Below, in pieces: positions 43,754 to 53,098 of a stretch of 64,000 nucleotides of DNA. Source of the stretch: Gammaproteobacteria bacterium (GTDB lineage: Bacteria; Pseudomonadota; Gammaproteobacteria; Steroidobacterales; Steroidobacteraceae); NCBI GenBank assembly GCA_025358295.1, contig JANYJY010000045.1:1-64000 (forward strand), given 5' to 3'. Positions within the stretch are counted from its first letter, which is position 1. Each line of letters opens with the position of its first letter. The notes beneath the pieces were generated by a model that saw only the letters and a list, made by a program, of their open reading frames with translations, searched no databases and had not been told where the DNA came from. The translations under genes and the position numbers were made by a program.

Positions 43754-45604
43754 ATGCCGAATTCTAGTTCCGCCGCTCCGAGATTTGCGTGGACGCTCAC
43801 TGCGGTGTTCATGGTCTCGCTGTTGCCGGCTGAGGCATGGTCGGCGGCGGCGCCCCCTTTCGACGGGCATACGCTGTACGACCAGTACTGTTCCACTTGC
43901 CACGACCATCCCCAGGGCCGAATCCCCGCCCGCGCGACCATCGCCGCGCACTCGGCGGACGAAGCGCTGCAGACCCTCACCACAGGACTCATGCGCGCCC
44001 AGGCCGCGGGACTCAACTTGAATGAGCGTACGGCGTTAGCCACTTTCGTCACGGGCAAGACATTGAGCGGTAATCTCGCCGCGCCGCCCGAGACGAATGT
44101 GTGCGCAAAGCCAGATACGCCGCTCGACATGAAGGCAGCCCAGTGGAACGGTTGGGGTCGTGACCTTGATAATTCCCGATTTCAGCCGCATCCGGGATTG
44201 ACTGAATCAGAAGTTCCGCGGCTAAAGCTGTTGTGGGCATTCGGCTACCGCGGCACACCGGTCTACGGACAGCCCACCATCGTGGGGGGACGTCTGTTCG
44301 TGACCAGCGTGACCGGGCGAGTATATTCATTAAATGCGCGCACGGGATGCACCTACTGGACATTCGATGCACCGGCGCCGGTACGCGCACCGATATCCAT
44401 TGCGGTCGTGCCCGGCATGGCTGCGGCCACGCCCGTGGCGTTCTTTGGCGATGACTCTGCAACCGTGTACGCGCTCGAGGCGACGAGCGGTCGTCTCCTG
44501 TGGAAAACGCGGCTCGATGAGCATCCCGCCGCGCGCATCACCGGCGGCCCAGCATTCTTCGGCACGCGCTTGTACGTGCCCGTTTCTTCACTCGAAGAGG
44601 TATCGGCAAGCGCTCCCGGATATGAGTGCTGCAAATTTCGCGGCAGCGTAGCGGCGCTCGATGTAAAGAACGGGAGCTTGACCTGGCAGACGTACACGAT
44701 CGATACGGTGGCAATGCCTTACCGCAAGGCCAAGGACGGGACACAGCTGTATGGGCCTGCTGGTGGCGCCGTGTGGACCGCGCCGACCGTGGATCCGCAG
44801 CGAAGACTCCTCTTCGTCGGTGTCGGCAATTCGTACACCGATGTTCCAGCGTCGCGTACGGACTCGATCCTCGCACTTCGCCTCGACGATGGGCATATCG
44901 CATGGGGTTACCAGTTCACAGCAAACGATAACTATGTAGTCGGGTGCGAACGCGGCTCGACCGGCAATTGTCCGCTCAACGTGGGGCCGGACATCGACCC
45001 CGCTGGTTCTCCGATTCTGCGGACGCTGCCCGGCGGTCGGCAGCTCTTGATGGCGGGTTCAAAGTCCGGCCTAGTACACGCACTGGACCCTGACAGTGGC
45101 ATACAGCAATGGTTAGCGCGGGTAGGTGTGGGCTCGGCGCTGGGCGGTATTGAATGGGGGTCGGCGGCCGATGCTGGGCATCTCTACGCCGCGGTGTCCG
45201 ACATCACGGTCGCCGACGGCAAGGGGCCCGGCGGTCTGACGGCCATTCGCGTGGCTAACGGTGAGAAAGCCTGGTTCACGCCTGCGCCCAAGCCCATCTG
45301 TGCGTGGGGCACCCGGAACTGCACGGCGGCACAGTCTCAGGCCGTAACTGCAATACCGGGAGTCGTCTTCTCCGGCTCTCAAGACGGCCACCTGCGCGCT
45401 TTTTCGGCTGCCGACGGGCGCGTCATCTGGGATGTGGACACCGCCCAGCCGGTGATAACGGTCAACGGCGTTCCAGCGATCGGCGGCTCACTCGATGTCG
45501 GAGGCGCCACCGTTGCGGGCGGCATGGTCTACGTTAATTCGGGATATGGTCGCATCACCGGACAGCCTGGCAATGTCCTCCTGGCCTACGGGCTCGAGCG
45601 ATGA
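43754..45604 (+). CDS. Cytochrome c-PQQ quinoprotein dehydrogenase (polyvinyl-alcohol-dehydrogenase-like)
   Basis: Start at MPNSSSAAPRFAWTLTAVFMVSLLPAEAWSAA, a signal peptide after AGAGGA. An N-terminal haem-c domain (YDQYCSTCHDHPQGR) precedes an eight-bladed PQQ propeller (WNGWGRDLDNSRFQP, VYSLNARTGCTYWTF, VYALEATSGRLLWKT, VAALDVKNGSLTWQTY, RAFSAADGRVIWDVD). A vicinal CC (GYECCKFRG) matches the disulfide ring near PQQ in quinoprotein alcohol dehydrogenases. The haem-first order resembles PVA dehydrogenase. It should oxidise an alcohol in the periplasm. No pqq synthesis genes are in the window. Confidence 0.87.
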   Translation: MPNSSSAAPRFAWTLTAVFMVSLLPAEAWSAAAPPFDGHTLYDQYCSTCHDHPQGRIPARATIAAHSADEALQTLTTGLMRAQAAGLNLNERTALATFVTGKTLSGNLAAPPETNVCAKPDTPLDMKAAQWNGWGRDLDNSRFQPHPGLTESEVPRLKLLWAFGYRGTPVYGQPTIVGGRLFVTSVTGRVYSLNARTGCTYWTFDAPAPVRAPISIAVVPGMAAATPVAFFGDDSATVYALEATSGRLLWKTRLDEHPAARITGGPAFFGTRLYVPVSSLEEVSASAPGYECCKFRGSVAALDVKNGSLTWQTYTIDTVAMPYRKAKDGTQLYGPAGGAVWTAPTVDPQRRLLFVGVGNSYTDVPASRTDSILALRLDDGHIAWGYQFTANDNYVVGCERGSTGNCPLNVGPDIDPAGSPILRTLPGGRQLLMAGSKSGLVHALDPDSGIQQWLARVGVGSALGGIEWGSAADAGHLYAAVSDITVADGKGPGGLTAIRVANGEKAWFTPAPKPICAWGTRNCTAAQSQAVTAIPGVVFSGSQDGHLRAFSAADGRVIWDVDTAQPVITVNGVPAIGGSLDVGGATVAGGMVYVNSGYGRITGQPGNVLLAYGLER

Positions 45605-45770
45605 CACTGGCGCGCAGCATTGACATTACTCCGATCAGTCGTCGATCATAAGTTCGTTGCCCTGCTCTAAGATGTATTTCCTCGGCGTAGCCTTACAATA
45701 GACTTGGCTCATTTTAGGCTGGGCCCCCGCTATGACAGGGCGGACCCAATTGCGCTAGGCTGCGCATAGC

Positions 45771-47741
45771 ATGCGCGTCTTACTCGTCACCCCGCCGATG
45801 ATCCAACTCAATACGCCCTATCCCGCGACGGCGTATTTGACCGGATTTCTGCGCCTGCATGAAACCCGCCTCGGCCTCAAAGTCACGCAAGCAGACGCGT
45901 CGCTCAGTTTGTTCCTTCGGCTCTTCTCGGCTCCGCTGCTGGCGCGCATGTCCAAGGAATTGGATCTGCGCGCCCGCAAGCTCGGCAAGCGCGCTGCTGT
46001 GCCGCCGTCGATCAAGCAATTTCTGGCCCATGCCGAGCGTTACATCGACACGGTGGAGCCCGCCATACGATTCCTGCAAGGCCGCGATCCGAGCTTGGCA
46101 TTTCGCATCATCGGGCGCTCCTTTCTTCCCGAGGGCCCGCGCTTCGAACATTTGAGCCCGCCACCGACAGCGGAGCAAGCGGCGCTGGACGAGCAGCTGT
46201 TGTCCGCCTTCGGTACCATGGGCTCCACGGAGCAGGCTCGTTACCTGGCGAGCTTGTACATCGACGACCTCGCCGATGTGTGGCGCCAGGGCATCGACCC
46301 GCGGTTCGAATTCGCACGCTACGGTGAGCGCCTGGCTGCAAGCGCCGGCTCGTTCGAGCCCCTGCATGAGGCTCTGGCAGGCGAGCCGACTCTCATCGAT
46401 ACCACGCTGGATGAGCTAACGCTGGAACTCGTCAACTCATCGCAACCAGACGTCGTTGCGTTAACCACGCCATTTCCCGGCAACGTTTACGGCGCATTTC
46501 GAATGGCGCGAGCGATTCGGGCGGCCAGGCCCAAAACGACGCTGATCCTCGGCGGTGGCTGGGTCAACACCGAACTGCGCGGCTTGCGCGAACCGCGTGT
46601 GTTTGACTACTTCGACTACGTAACGCTGGACGATGGCGAACGTCCCTTGCTGAATCTGCTGACTCGCTTGAGCGGTCGCCGGTCATCGCTGGTGCGCACC
46701 TATGTGCGCCGCGACAATGTCGTCGTACTCGAGAACGATATGACACAGCATGACATCGCGCAGCGCGATACCGGCATACCGACCTACGAGGGCTTACCGC
46801 TCGAACAATATGTGTCGCTGTTGGAAATGCTGAATCCCATGCATCGTCTCTGGTCGGACGGTCGCTGGAATAAGATTACGCTGGCGCATGGCTGTTACTG
46901 GAAGAAGTGCTCGTTCTGCGACGTCTCGCTCGACTACATCGGCCGTTACGATCGGCCGGGCACCGACCTCGTCATGGAGCGCATTCGCGCTCTGATCAAG
47001 GAGACCGGCCAGACGGGCTTCCACCTCGTCGATGAGGCGGCACCGCCGGCAGCAATGGGTGCACTGGCGAAGCGGCTGATTGCGGAGAACCTTCAAGTCA
47101 CGTGGTGGGGCAACATACGCTTCGAAAAGGCTTTTACTCCCGTGCACTGTCGCCTGCTGGCCGATGGCGGTTGCGTGGCAGTGAGCGGTGGGCTCGAAGT
47201 TGCGTCGGATCGATTACTCGAACTGATGAAGAAGGGCGTCACAGTCGAGCAGGTTGCGCGCGTCACGCGGGCGTTCACCGATGCCGGGATCATGGTGCAT
47301 GCGTATTTAATGTATGGATTTCCTACCGAGACGACCCAAGACACCATCGATGCACTCGACCGCGTGCGCCAGCTGTTCGCCGCCGGCTGCATTCAGTCGG
47401 CCTACTGGCATCGCTTCGCGGCAACGGCACATTCGCCCATCGGCCTGCATCCCGCAAAATACGGTATTACTCTGCGCCCTCCCCCAAACATCACCTTTGC
47501 CCACAACGACTTACAGTTTGACGATCCGGTCGGCACGGATCATGACTTTTTAGGTATCGGTCTACGAAAAGCGCTCTACAGTTACATGCTTGGCGCCGGC
47601 CTCGATCAAGACGTGCGCCTGTGGTTCGAGCCGCCCGAGGATCGTCCGCGCAGCGCAGGTCGCCAACGCCGCGGTGCTGTTTCCTACGCTGTCCCCGCCA
47701 CCACGGTGCCGCCCGACTTGATTGAGCAATGCTTGGCCTAA
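45771..47741 (+). CDS. B12-binding-like radical SAM protein with Cx4Cx2C cluster motif
   Basis: A 656-residue protein. The N-terminal half resembles the cobalamin-binding Rossmann fold (QPDVVALTTPFPGNVYGAFRMARAIRAARPKTTLILGGGWVN) without the DxHxxG histidine that ligates cobalt. The radical SAM domain begins near residue 370: HGCYWKKCSFCDVSLDYIGRY. The cysteines are spaced Cx4Cx2C rather than the usual Cx3Cx2C; the codons confirm this. Later blocks (VSGGLEVASDRLLELMKKGVTVEQV, AGIMVHAYLMYGFPTET) are typical of the family. Substrate unknown. It lies 10 bases before the RluE gene. Confidence 0.82.
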   Translation: MRVLLVTPPMIQLNTPYPATAYLTGFLRLHETRLGLKVTQADASLSLFLRLFSAPLLARMSKELDLRARKLGKRAAVPPSIKQFLAHAERYIDTVEPAIRFLQGRDPSLAFRIIGRSFLPEGPRFEHLSPPPTAEQAALDEQLLSAFGTMGSTEQARYLASLYIDDLADVWRQGIDPRFEFARYGERLAASAGSFEPLHEALAGEPTLIDTTLDELTLELVNSSQPDVVALTTPFPGNVYGAFRMARAIRAARPKTTLILGGGWVNTELRGLREPRVFDYFDYVTLDDGERPLLNLLTRLSGRRSSLVRTYVRRDNVVVLENDMTQHDIAQRDTGIPTYEGLPLEQYVSLLEMLNPMHRLWSDGRWNKITLAHGCYWKKCSFCDVSLDYIGRYDRPGTDLVMERIRALIKETGQTGFHLVDEAAPPAAMGALAKRLIAENLQVTWWGNIRFEKAFTPVHCRLLADGGCVAVSGGLEVASDRLLELMKKGVTVEQVARVTRAFTDAGIMVHAYLMYGFPTETTQDTIDALDRVRQLFAAGCIQSAYWHRFAATAHSPIGLHPAKYGITLRPPPNITFAHNDLQFDDPVGTDHDFLGIGLRKALYSYMLGAGLDQDVRLWFEPPEDRPRSAGRQRRGAVSYAVPATTVPPDLIEQCLA

Positions 47742-47751
47742 GACGACGCCC

Positions 47752-48309
47752 GTGTTGATCGCCTTTAATAAGCCCTTCGGTGTCCTCTGCAAGTTTCGCC
47801 CGGAACCGGACCGTCGCACGCTGGCCGACTTCATTTCCGTCAAAAACGTGCACCCGGCCGGTCGACTGGATGCGGACAGCGAAGGATTGTTGCTGCTCAC
47901 GGACAACGGCGTCTTGCAAGCACGCATCGCAAGCCCGCGGGACAAACTCCCAAAAGTCTATTGGGCCCAAGTAGAAGGCGAACCGACCCCTGCGGCGCTG
48001 CTCGCACTCCGCAGTGGCATGACGTTGAGCGATTTCACCACACAACCTGCCGGCGCACGCCTCATTGAGCCACCTAAAAATCTTTGGCCGCGAGATCCCC
48101 CGATTCGTTATCGAGCAAAGATTCCGACGGCCTGGCTCGAGTTGACGCTGCGCGAAGGCAAGAACCGCCAGGTCAGACGCATGACAGCCCATGCGGGCTT
48201 CCCGACGCTGCGCTTGGTACGCGCCAGTATCGGACAAGTCACGGTGGAGGGTTTAGCGCCCGGTGAGTGGCGCGAAATTGACGCCGGCTCACTGTGGGCT
48301 GCGCGATGA
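47752..48309 (+). CDS. rluE: 23S rRNA pseudouridine synthase, RluE type
   Basis: RsuA/RluB/E/F-family pseudouridine synthase; RluE modifies U2457 of 23S rRNA in E. coli. I take the GTG giving MLIAFNKPFGVLCKFRPEPDRRTLADFI, which fits family N-termini; the track uses a TTG 10 codons upstream inside the previous gene. The catalytic Asp is in AGRLDADSEGLLLLTDNG, and the family block LTLREGKNRQVRRMTAHAGFPTLRLVR is intact. At 185 residues with no S4 domain it fits RluE better than RluB/F. Confidence 0.87.
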   Translation: MLIAFNKPFGVLCKFRPEPDRRTLADFISVKNVHPAGRLDADSEGLLLLTDNGVLQARIASPRDKLPKVYWAQVEGEPTPAALLALRSGMTLSDFTTQPAGARLIEPPKNLWPRDPPIRYRAKIPTAWLELTLREGKNRQVRRMTAHAGFPTLRLVRASIGQVTVEGLAPGEWREIDAGSLWAAR

Positions 48310-48435
48310 AGCGCGTTCCGGCCGAAACCCGGTCTCCGACCCTATGCGCTTAGATCCTCACGCAGGTGGATCAAGTAACCCTTTCCATTTTGGTCAAAGA
48401 AGTCGGGTTCAAGTGATGCTCCGGTGCGGGACTTG

Positions 48436-50292
48436 ATGGGTACAATGCGCCGCATGGTTGATTTAGCGCATTCTCTTCATCGCATCTTCGGATTTACCGC
48501 CTTCCGTCCCGGCCAGGAAGCCGTCGTTAGGGATGCCCTCGCCGGGCGGGACGTCATTGCCCTGATGCCCACCGGCGGCGGAAAATCTCTTTGTTTTCAG
48601 CTGCCGGCGGTGTTGCAACCGGGCGTCAGCATCGTGGTGTCGCCGTTGATCGCCCTCATGCAGGACCAGGTGCGACTACTCGAAGATAACGGCATCGCTG
48701 CAACCTTTATCAACTCATCGTTGCCCAGGGACGAGGTTCAGCAGCGGATCGCGGCGATGCTCCGTGGAGACTTTAAGCTGGTGTATCTGGCGCCTGAACG
48801 GCTGCTCATGACCGATTTTCTCACGGGTCCGTTGGAGCAGCTGGCGGCGAACCCGGGAATCAATGCCTTCGTCATCGATGAGGCGCATTGCGTGTCCGAA
48901 TGGGGACATGACTTCAGACCCGAGTATCGTCAGCTGTCGACGCTTCGTCGACGCCATCCGCGCGTTCCCATACTCGCCTTTACCGCCACGGCCACCTCTC
49001 GAGTACGTTCGGACATCATCGTGCAGCTGGCGTTACGTGAAGCCGCCGTGCATCTCTCGAGCTTCAACCGGCCCAATCTTTTCTACGATGTGCATCAGAA
49101 ACACGCGGGTACCTATGCAGAGCTGTTGCGACTCGTGAGAGCCGGCGGCTCCGGTATCGTTTATTGTCTGTCGCGCAAGCGTGTCGAGGAAATCTGCGCA
49201 CAGCTGACGTCCGACAGTGTCGCAGCGCGACCGTACCACGCCGGTTTGGATGCGGTGGCGCGCCGTACGAATCAGGATGCCTTCATCCGCGACGATGTGC
49301 AGGTCGTCGTCGCTACCGTCGCCTTCGGCATGGGCATCAACAAACCCGACGTACGCTGGGTCGTGCACTACGATCTACCGCGTACCCTTGAGGGTTACTA
49401 CCAGGAATCGGGGCGGGCAGGACGCGATGGAGATCCTGCACGCTGCACGCTGTTCTTCGGGCTGGGTGACATTCGAACCGCGGATTTTCTTATCCAGCAA
49501 AAGGTCGATCCCGACAGCGGCGAGCCACTGGAAGACGAGCAGCGCATCGCCCGGCAACAGCTGCGCCAGGTATTGAACTACGCCGAGTCGACCGAATGCC
49601 GTCGCGCCATCCAGCTACGCTACCTGGGCGAGGACTACACGCCGCCCTGCGGAGCATGCGACAACTGCTGCGAGCCTCGGACACTCGAAGACTGGAGTCT
49701 CGAAGCCAAGCAGATGCTCTCTTGCGTGGCACGGCTGGCGCAGCGTCATGAGCGTTTCGGAGCCGCACACGTCATTGAGATACTGCGCGGCAGTCGCTCC
49801 GCGCGTGTGGTTTCGCGTAATCACGACGAATTGAGCGTCCACGGCATCGGCAAGAACCATTCCACACAAGAGTGGCGCAATCTCACCCGTGCGCTACTGC
49901 ATCAGGGCCTCCTTGCGGAAACGCAGGACGGATACCCCGTGCTTGTTCTCAACGCAGCAAGCTGGCGGGTGCTCAAGGAAGAACAAGCCGTGCAGATGGC
50001 TGTTGCGCCACGATCCACTGCCCCGGCACGACGAGAAAGCGCCTCGTCGACGGCTGCTGCCCTCGGCAACGGCGACAGAACTCTATTCGAAGCATTGCGT
50101 GCGCTGCGCAAACAGCTGGCCGACGAGCATGGGCTTCCGCCGTACGTGATCTTCCACGATGCGACGCTGCGCGAGATGGCCCAACAGCGTCCCGGGACGC
50201 TGCATGATTTTTCCCGCATCCGCGGCGTCGGTGAGGCGAAGCTTTCCCGTTATGGAGAGCGCTTCATCGAGGCGATTCGACAAGCTAGCTAA
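48436..50292 (+). CDS. recQ: ATP-dependent DNA helicase RecQ
   Basis: 3'-5' DNA helicase of about 618 residues for recombination and fork repair. Motifs in order: GFTAFRPGQEAVV (motif 0), MPTGGGKSL (I), DEAHCVSEWGHDFRPEY (II and the aromatic-rich loop), FTATAT (III), NQDAFIRDDVQVVVATVAFGMGINKPDVRWVVHYDLP and QESGRAGRDG (V, VI). The RQC zinc site is CRRAIQLRYLG..CGACDNC, followed by a winged helix and a C-terminal HRDC domain (LFEALRALRKQLADEHGLPPYVIFHDATL). The start is uncertain among GTG 48,424 and ATGs at 48,436, 48,445 and 48,454. Confidence 0.93.
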   Translation: MGTMRRMVDLAHSLHRIFGFTAFRPGQEAVVRDALAGRDVIALMPTGGGKSLCFQLPAVLQPGVSIVVSPLIALMQDQVRLLEDNGIAATFINSSLPRDEVQQRIAAMLRGDFKLVYLAPERLLMTDFLTGPLEQLAANPGINAFVIDEAHCVSEWGHDFRPEYRQLSTLRRRHPRVPILAFTATATSRVRSDIIVQLALREAAVHLSSFNRPNLFYDVHQKHAGTYAELLRLVRAGGSGIVYCLSRKRVEEICAQLTSDSVAARPYHAGLDAVARRTNQDAFIRDDVQVVVATVAFGMGINKPDVRWVVHYDLPRTLEGYYQESGRAGRDGDPARCTLFFGLGDIRTADFLIQQKVDPDSGEPLEDEQRIARQQLRQVLNYAESTECRRAIQLRYLGEDYTPPCGACDNCCEPRTLEDWSLEAKQMLSCVARLAQRHERFGAAHVIEILRGSRSARVVSRNHDELSVHGIGKNHSTQEWRNLTRALLHQGLLAETQDGYPVLVLNAASWRVLKEEQAVQMAVAPRSTAPARRESASSTAAALGNGDRTLFEALRALRKQLADEHGLPPYVIFHDATLREMAQQRPGTLHDFSRIRGVGEAKLSRYGERFIEAIRQAS

Positions 50293-50576
50293 CGTCACCC
50301 TGACTTTAGGCCATTAGCCGTGTGGGTGAGTGTCGATGCACGCTGCGCTCGTATCGTCCGGATGCCAAATTAGTGGTAGCTCGAATATCTCGTGTTTATG
50401 CAGATACGCGATTGAGCGATGAATTGACGAAAGGTGCGAGAAATCAAGCTGAGAATGAGTACCAGTTCTCCTTTGAGCCCTCCAGAATCCGCGCGCGATG
50501 ACGATCCATTGTGAGTGATTGCCTAGAGCGGGATCGCTTAGGCGCGACATTACGATTCTAGATGGGAGATGGCTGC

Positions 50577-50738
50577 ATGAAATTCTTGATCTGCCTGCTT
50601 GTGACGGTAACAGCGACCGGCTGGTTGTCCGGATGCTCGAGCGGCGCGACCGCGCCAGCCGCGGCGACCCCTCCCCCAACCGCCACGGTCAATGGACTCG
50701 ACACCCCCAAGTCCGTGTCGGTCGTCACAGCCAATTAA
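50577..50738 (+). CDS. Small lipoprotein of 53 residues
   Basis: Too short for the track. ATG after GGGAG encodes MKFLICLLVTVTATGWLSGCSSGATAPAA and ends VNGLDTPKSVSVVTAN. A clean lipobox (WLSGC) puts the lipidated Cys at residue 20, leaving a 34-residue mature peptide rich in Ala, Thr and Pro. It is 27 bases before the large secreted protein gene, so the two are probably co-transcribed. Function unknown; small lipoproteins in this position may assist export or surface attachment. Confidence 0.7.
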   Translation: MKFLICLLVTVTATGWLSGCSSGATAPAAATPPPTATVNGLDTPKSVSVVTAN

Positions 50739-50765
50739 TCGTCTCAGCGAATCAAGAGCGTCATC

Positions 50766-52991
50766 ATGAATTCCAAAACAATTCGAATCGCTATCGTAGT
50801 CGCCACAGTGCTGCAATGGAGCGTTGCGGCCACACCGGCTCAAGCGGCAATGCCCGCCACCGCCCCATACCTCACGGACCTGCAGAGTGAACACGTACAG
50901 GACATGACGGCGGAAGGGATCTCAAGCCTCAACATGGTGCTTTGCGTGATTGGCTCGATGGATGCCGGCGCCATGGTGAACGTTGGCCCGTACATTGCAT
51001 TGGTCGACATGAACAAATGCGATAGCAAGCAAGGCAGCAGCAGCGCGGCGGGAGCTACCAATTTCGCCACCGCGACCGTCGACGTGACGCGCAAATCCAA
51101 CGCTGATCCGATGATCGGGAAAATATGGCTATCGATGGCCGAGGGCGGCGGCGGCACGACCACCGTGTATGCGTACCTCAGCGCCACCCAGTCGCCCACC
51201 GCAACTCAACCCTATGGTCTTTTTCGGATGGACTACTTGGGTAAAAAAAGCGGCGTGACAGCATTTAACGGCTACATCGACTCTCAGGCCGCCTCGATCA
51301 GTCAATACGAAACTGGCCAGAACTCGAGCAATACCGCGATGGCGCTGTCGGCCGGCACCACAAATTCAGGCTCAGGCACGATTGCCAGCATGGGCGGCAC
51401 TTCCTATAACTTTGCCTATAACGCCAACTATTTTCGGCGTAGCGACGGAACCAACGACGAATGTTTCGATCGCTCCAAGGCCAATGCCGATATATCGGTA
51501 TGGCAATATGGCACCTACAATGCCAACGACGGCTCACGCGTCGACATGGCGCATCCCGGATTCCCGATTCAGGCCACTTATTCGGGCAGTTCCTACTATG
51601 GCTTCGCCAATTATTGGGGCATCAATTTCGATGGCTTGGACCTGAACAGCATTGCCGACGCGCAGCCGATTGCGGGATTGGCGGTTGTCGACCAACGTCC
51701 GAATAACAGCACGAAATACAATCTTGCCAAAGTCGGCGGAAAGCTGACCAAGTGGACTCAGCAGGCCACCACACTCGATTCGCTGGATAATATCCCGATA
51801 TCCTTTGGAGCCGATTTGACCGGCGTCACCAGCGGGAATTCAGCCGTTACTGGATATCAGAATTGGATCATCCAGTGGAATTCAGCCAACCTGAACTTCA
51901 GCGTGACCGGGATGCAACAATGCAGCAATAACGGTTGCGTGCAGTCGAATATTTCTCCCGTCGCGATCATCGCCTCAAGTGCATTCGCGAATACGCCGGT
52001 CTCGGGCTACGCTAATTCCTACGGCGGCAATATCAACATTGCACCCACGGGCGCGGCGCACACGCCATCGGATGTCGTGAACTACTATGCACAGTCCGCC
52101 GTAATACCCGGCAGCGCATCTATCCAACTCTATTGCTTAAGCCAGTGTCCGACCGGCGTGTCATTGGCTGCTTTCCAATCAGGGAACAGTCAAACGACCC
52201 CTTACGGCAACGGCACTGAAATGCAGTGGTTCAGCGCCCCCAGTTCGAACACGGTCAGCTATATGTTCGATGCGGGTGGCCTGGAGGACATTTCCGGCTC
52301 CGTGCCGGTGCCCATGGTGCTGGAACACTCGAGTGCCTACCCCTCAGGCTCGCAGTACGCTCAAAACGGAATCAATACGGGTCGGTTATTTGACGCCCCG
52401 CTTACAGCGGCGAATTGCCCGGTCGGCACGCCCGCTCAAACCGTGTGCGAGCCGGCGAATCCCACTAGTTACTACAACTGGGTCACGGGGCCTCAACAGT
52501 GGCAGCAATCCTTGTGGCTGACCAACCAGAACACCATCGTCACGTTCGATGCACCGCAGAATATTGCATACACGGTGCCGACGGGCGCCGCTTACGGCAG
52601 TTACGCCGGTGTGCCGATATTGCTGCAGTTTAACGGGTTCGGAAACTTATCCGGGATCCCCGGCAGTTGCGTCGACCCAGTCAACAACGCGTCGGTCGAT
52701 TGCAGCACACCGAACGCACGCTACGTACCGCAATTCTCGATTCCCGACGGCGCCACGATGACTCTGGCGACGCCCTCGACGCCATTGATCGTCAAAGCCT
52801 TAAACGGCGAGATTCGACTCAAGAACTTAGGGGCGAGCGCGACGTCCGCGTGCGCATCAATGCCCTTGACGCCCGTGACCCTACCCACCGGTGGAACCCA
52901 TGATCCGTCGAATTCTTCTGACGTGGAGTACCTCGGCAGCAAACCCACGGTCACCGCTGCGCCGGCCGTGATCGATGGGGTTGTGCAGTAA
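50766..52991 (+). CDS. Large secreted protein of unknown function
   Basis: A 741-residue exported protein: signal peptide MNSKTIRIAIVVATVLQWSVAATPAQA, then a mature chain rich in Ser, Thr, Asn, Gly and Tyr with about a dozen scattered cysteines and no membrane anchor. The composition suggests a beta-rich extracellular or periplasmic protein (GTTNSGSGTIASMGGTSYNFAYNANYF, YYGFANYWGINFDGLDLNS). No known catalytic motif or repeat is evident to me. Base composition looks less GC-biased than in flanking genes such as recQ, compatible with transfer. It shares a unit with the small lipoprotein and ends at a hairpin. Confidence 0.75.
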   Translation: MNSKTIRIAIVVATVLQWSVAATPAQAAMPATAPYLTDLQSEHVQDMTAEGISSLNMVLCVIGSMDAGAMVNVGPYIALVDMNKCDSKQGSSSAAGATNFATATVDVTRKSNADPMIGKIWLSMAEGGGGTTTVYAYLSATQSPTATQPYGLFRMDYLGKKSGVTAFNGYIDSQAASISQYETGQNSSNTAMALSAGTTNSGSGTIASMGGTSYNFAYNANYFRRSDGTNDECFDRSKANADISVWQYGTYNANDGSRVDMAHPGFPIQATYSGSSYYGFANYWGINFDGLDLNSIADAQPIAGLAVVDQRPNNSTKYNLAKVGGKLTKWTQQATTLDSLDNIPISFGADLTGVTSGNSAVTGYQNWIIQWNSANLNFSVTGMQQCSNNGCVQSNISPVAIIASSAFANTPVSGYANSYGGNINIAPTGAAHTPSDVVNYYAQSAVIPGSASIQLYCLSQCPTGVSLAAFQSGNSQTTPYGNGTEMQWFSAPSSNTVSYMFDAGGLEDISGSVPVPMVLEHSSAYPSGSQYAQNGINTGRLFDAPLTAANCPVGTPAQTVCEPANPTSYYNWVTGPQQWQQSLWLTNQNTIVTFDAPQNIAYTVPTGAAYGSYAGVPILLQFNGFGNLSGIPGSCVDPVNNASVDCSTPNARYVPQFSIPDGATMTLATPSTPLIVKALNGEIRLKNLGASATSACASMPLTPVTLPTGGTHDPSNSSDVEYLGSKPTVTAAPAVIDGVVQ

Positions 52992-53027
52992 CGAAGTAAA
53001 GGCTCGGGTATTCCTGATTAGGATCTT

Positions 53028-53068
53028 CAGGGGCGGCGGAAATCCAGCATCCGTCGGCCCCTGCTTTC
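53028..53068 (+). terminator. Hairpin terminator after the secreted protein gene
   Basis: CAGGGGCGGCGGA pairs with TCCGTCGGCCCCTG around AATCCAGCA with one bulge, followed by a short T stretch. It sits between the convergent secreted-protein and HipA-like genes. Confidence 0.5.
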
Positions 53069-53098
53069 CCGCCCTCCGTACTGCCCTTTTTTGACCAT

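Noticed and set aside
50314-50679. 121-residue minus-strand ORF
   Set aside because: It covers the small lipoprotein on the other strand and shows no ribosome site or family resemblance; part of it reads plausibly, but not enough to call.
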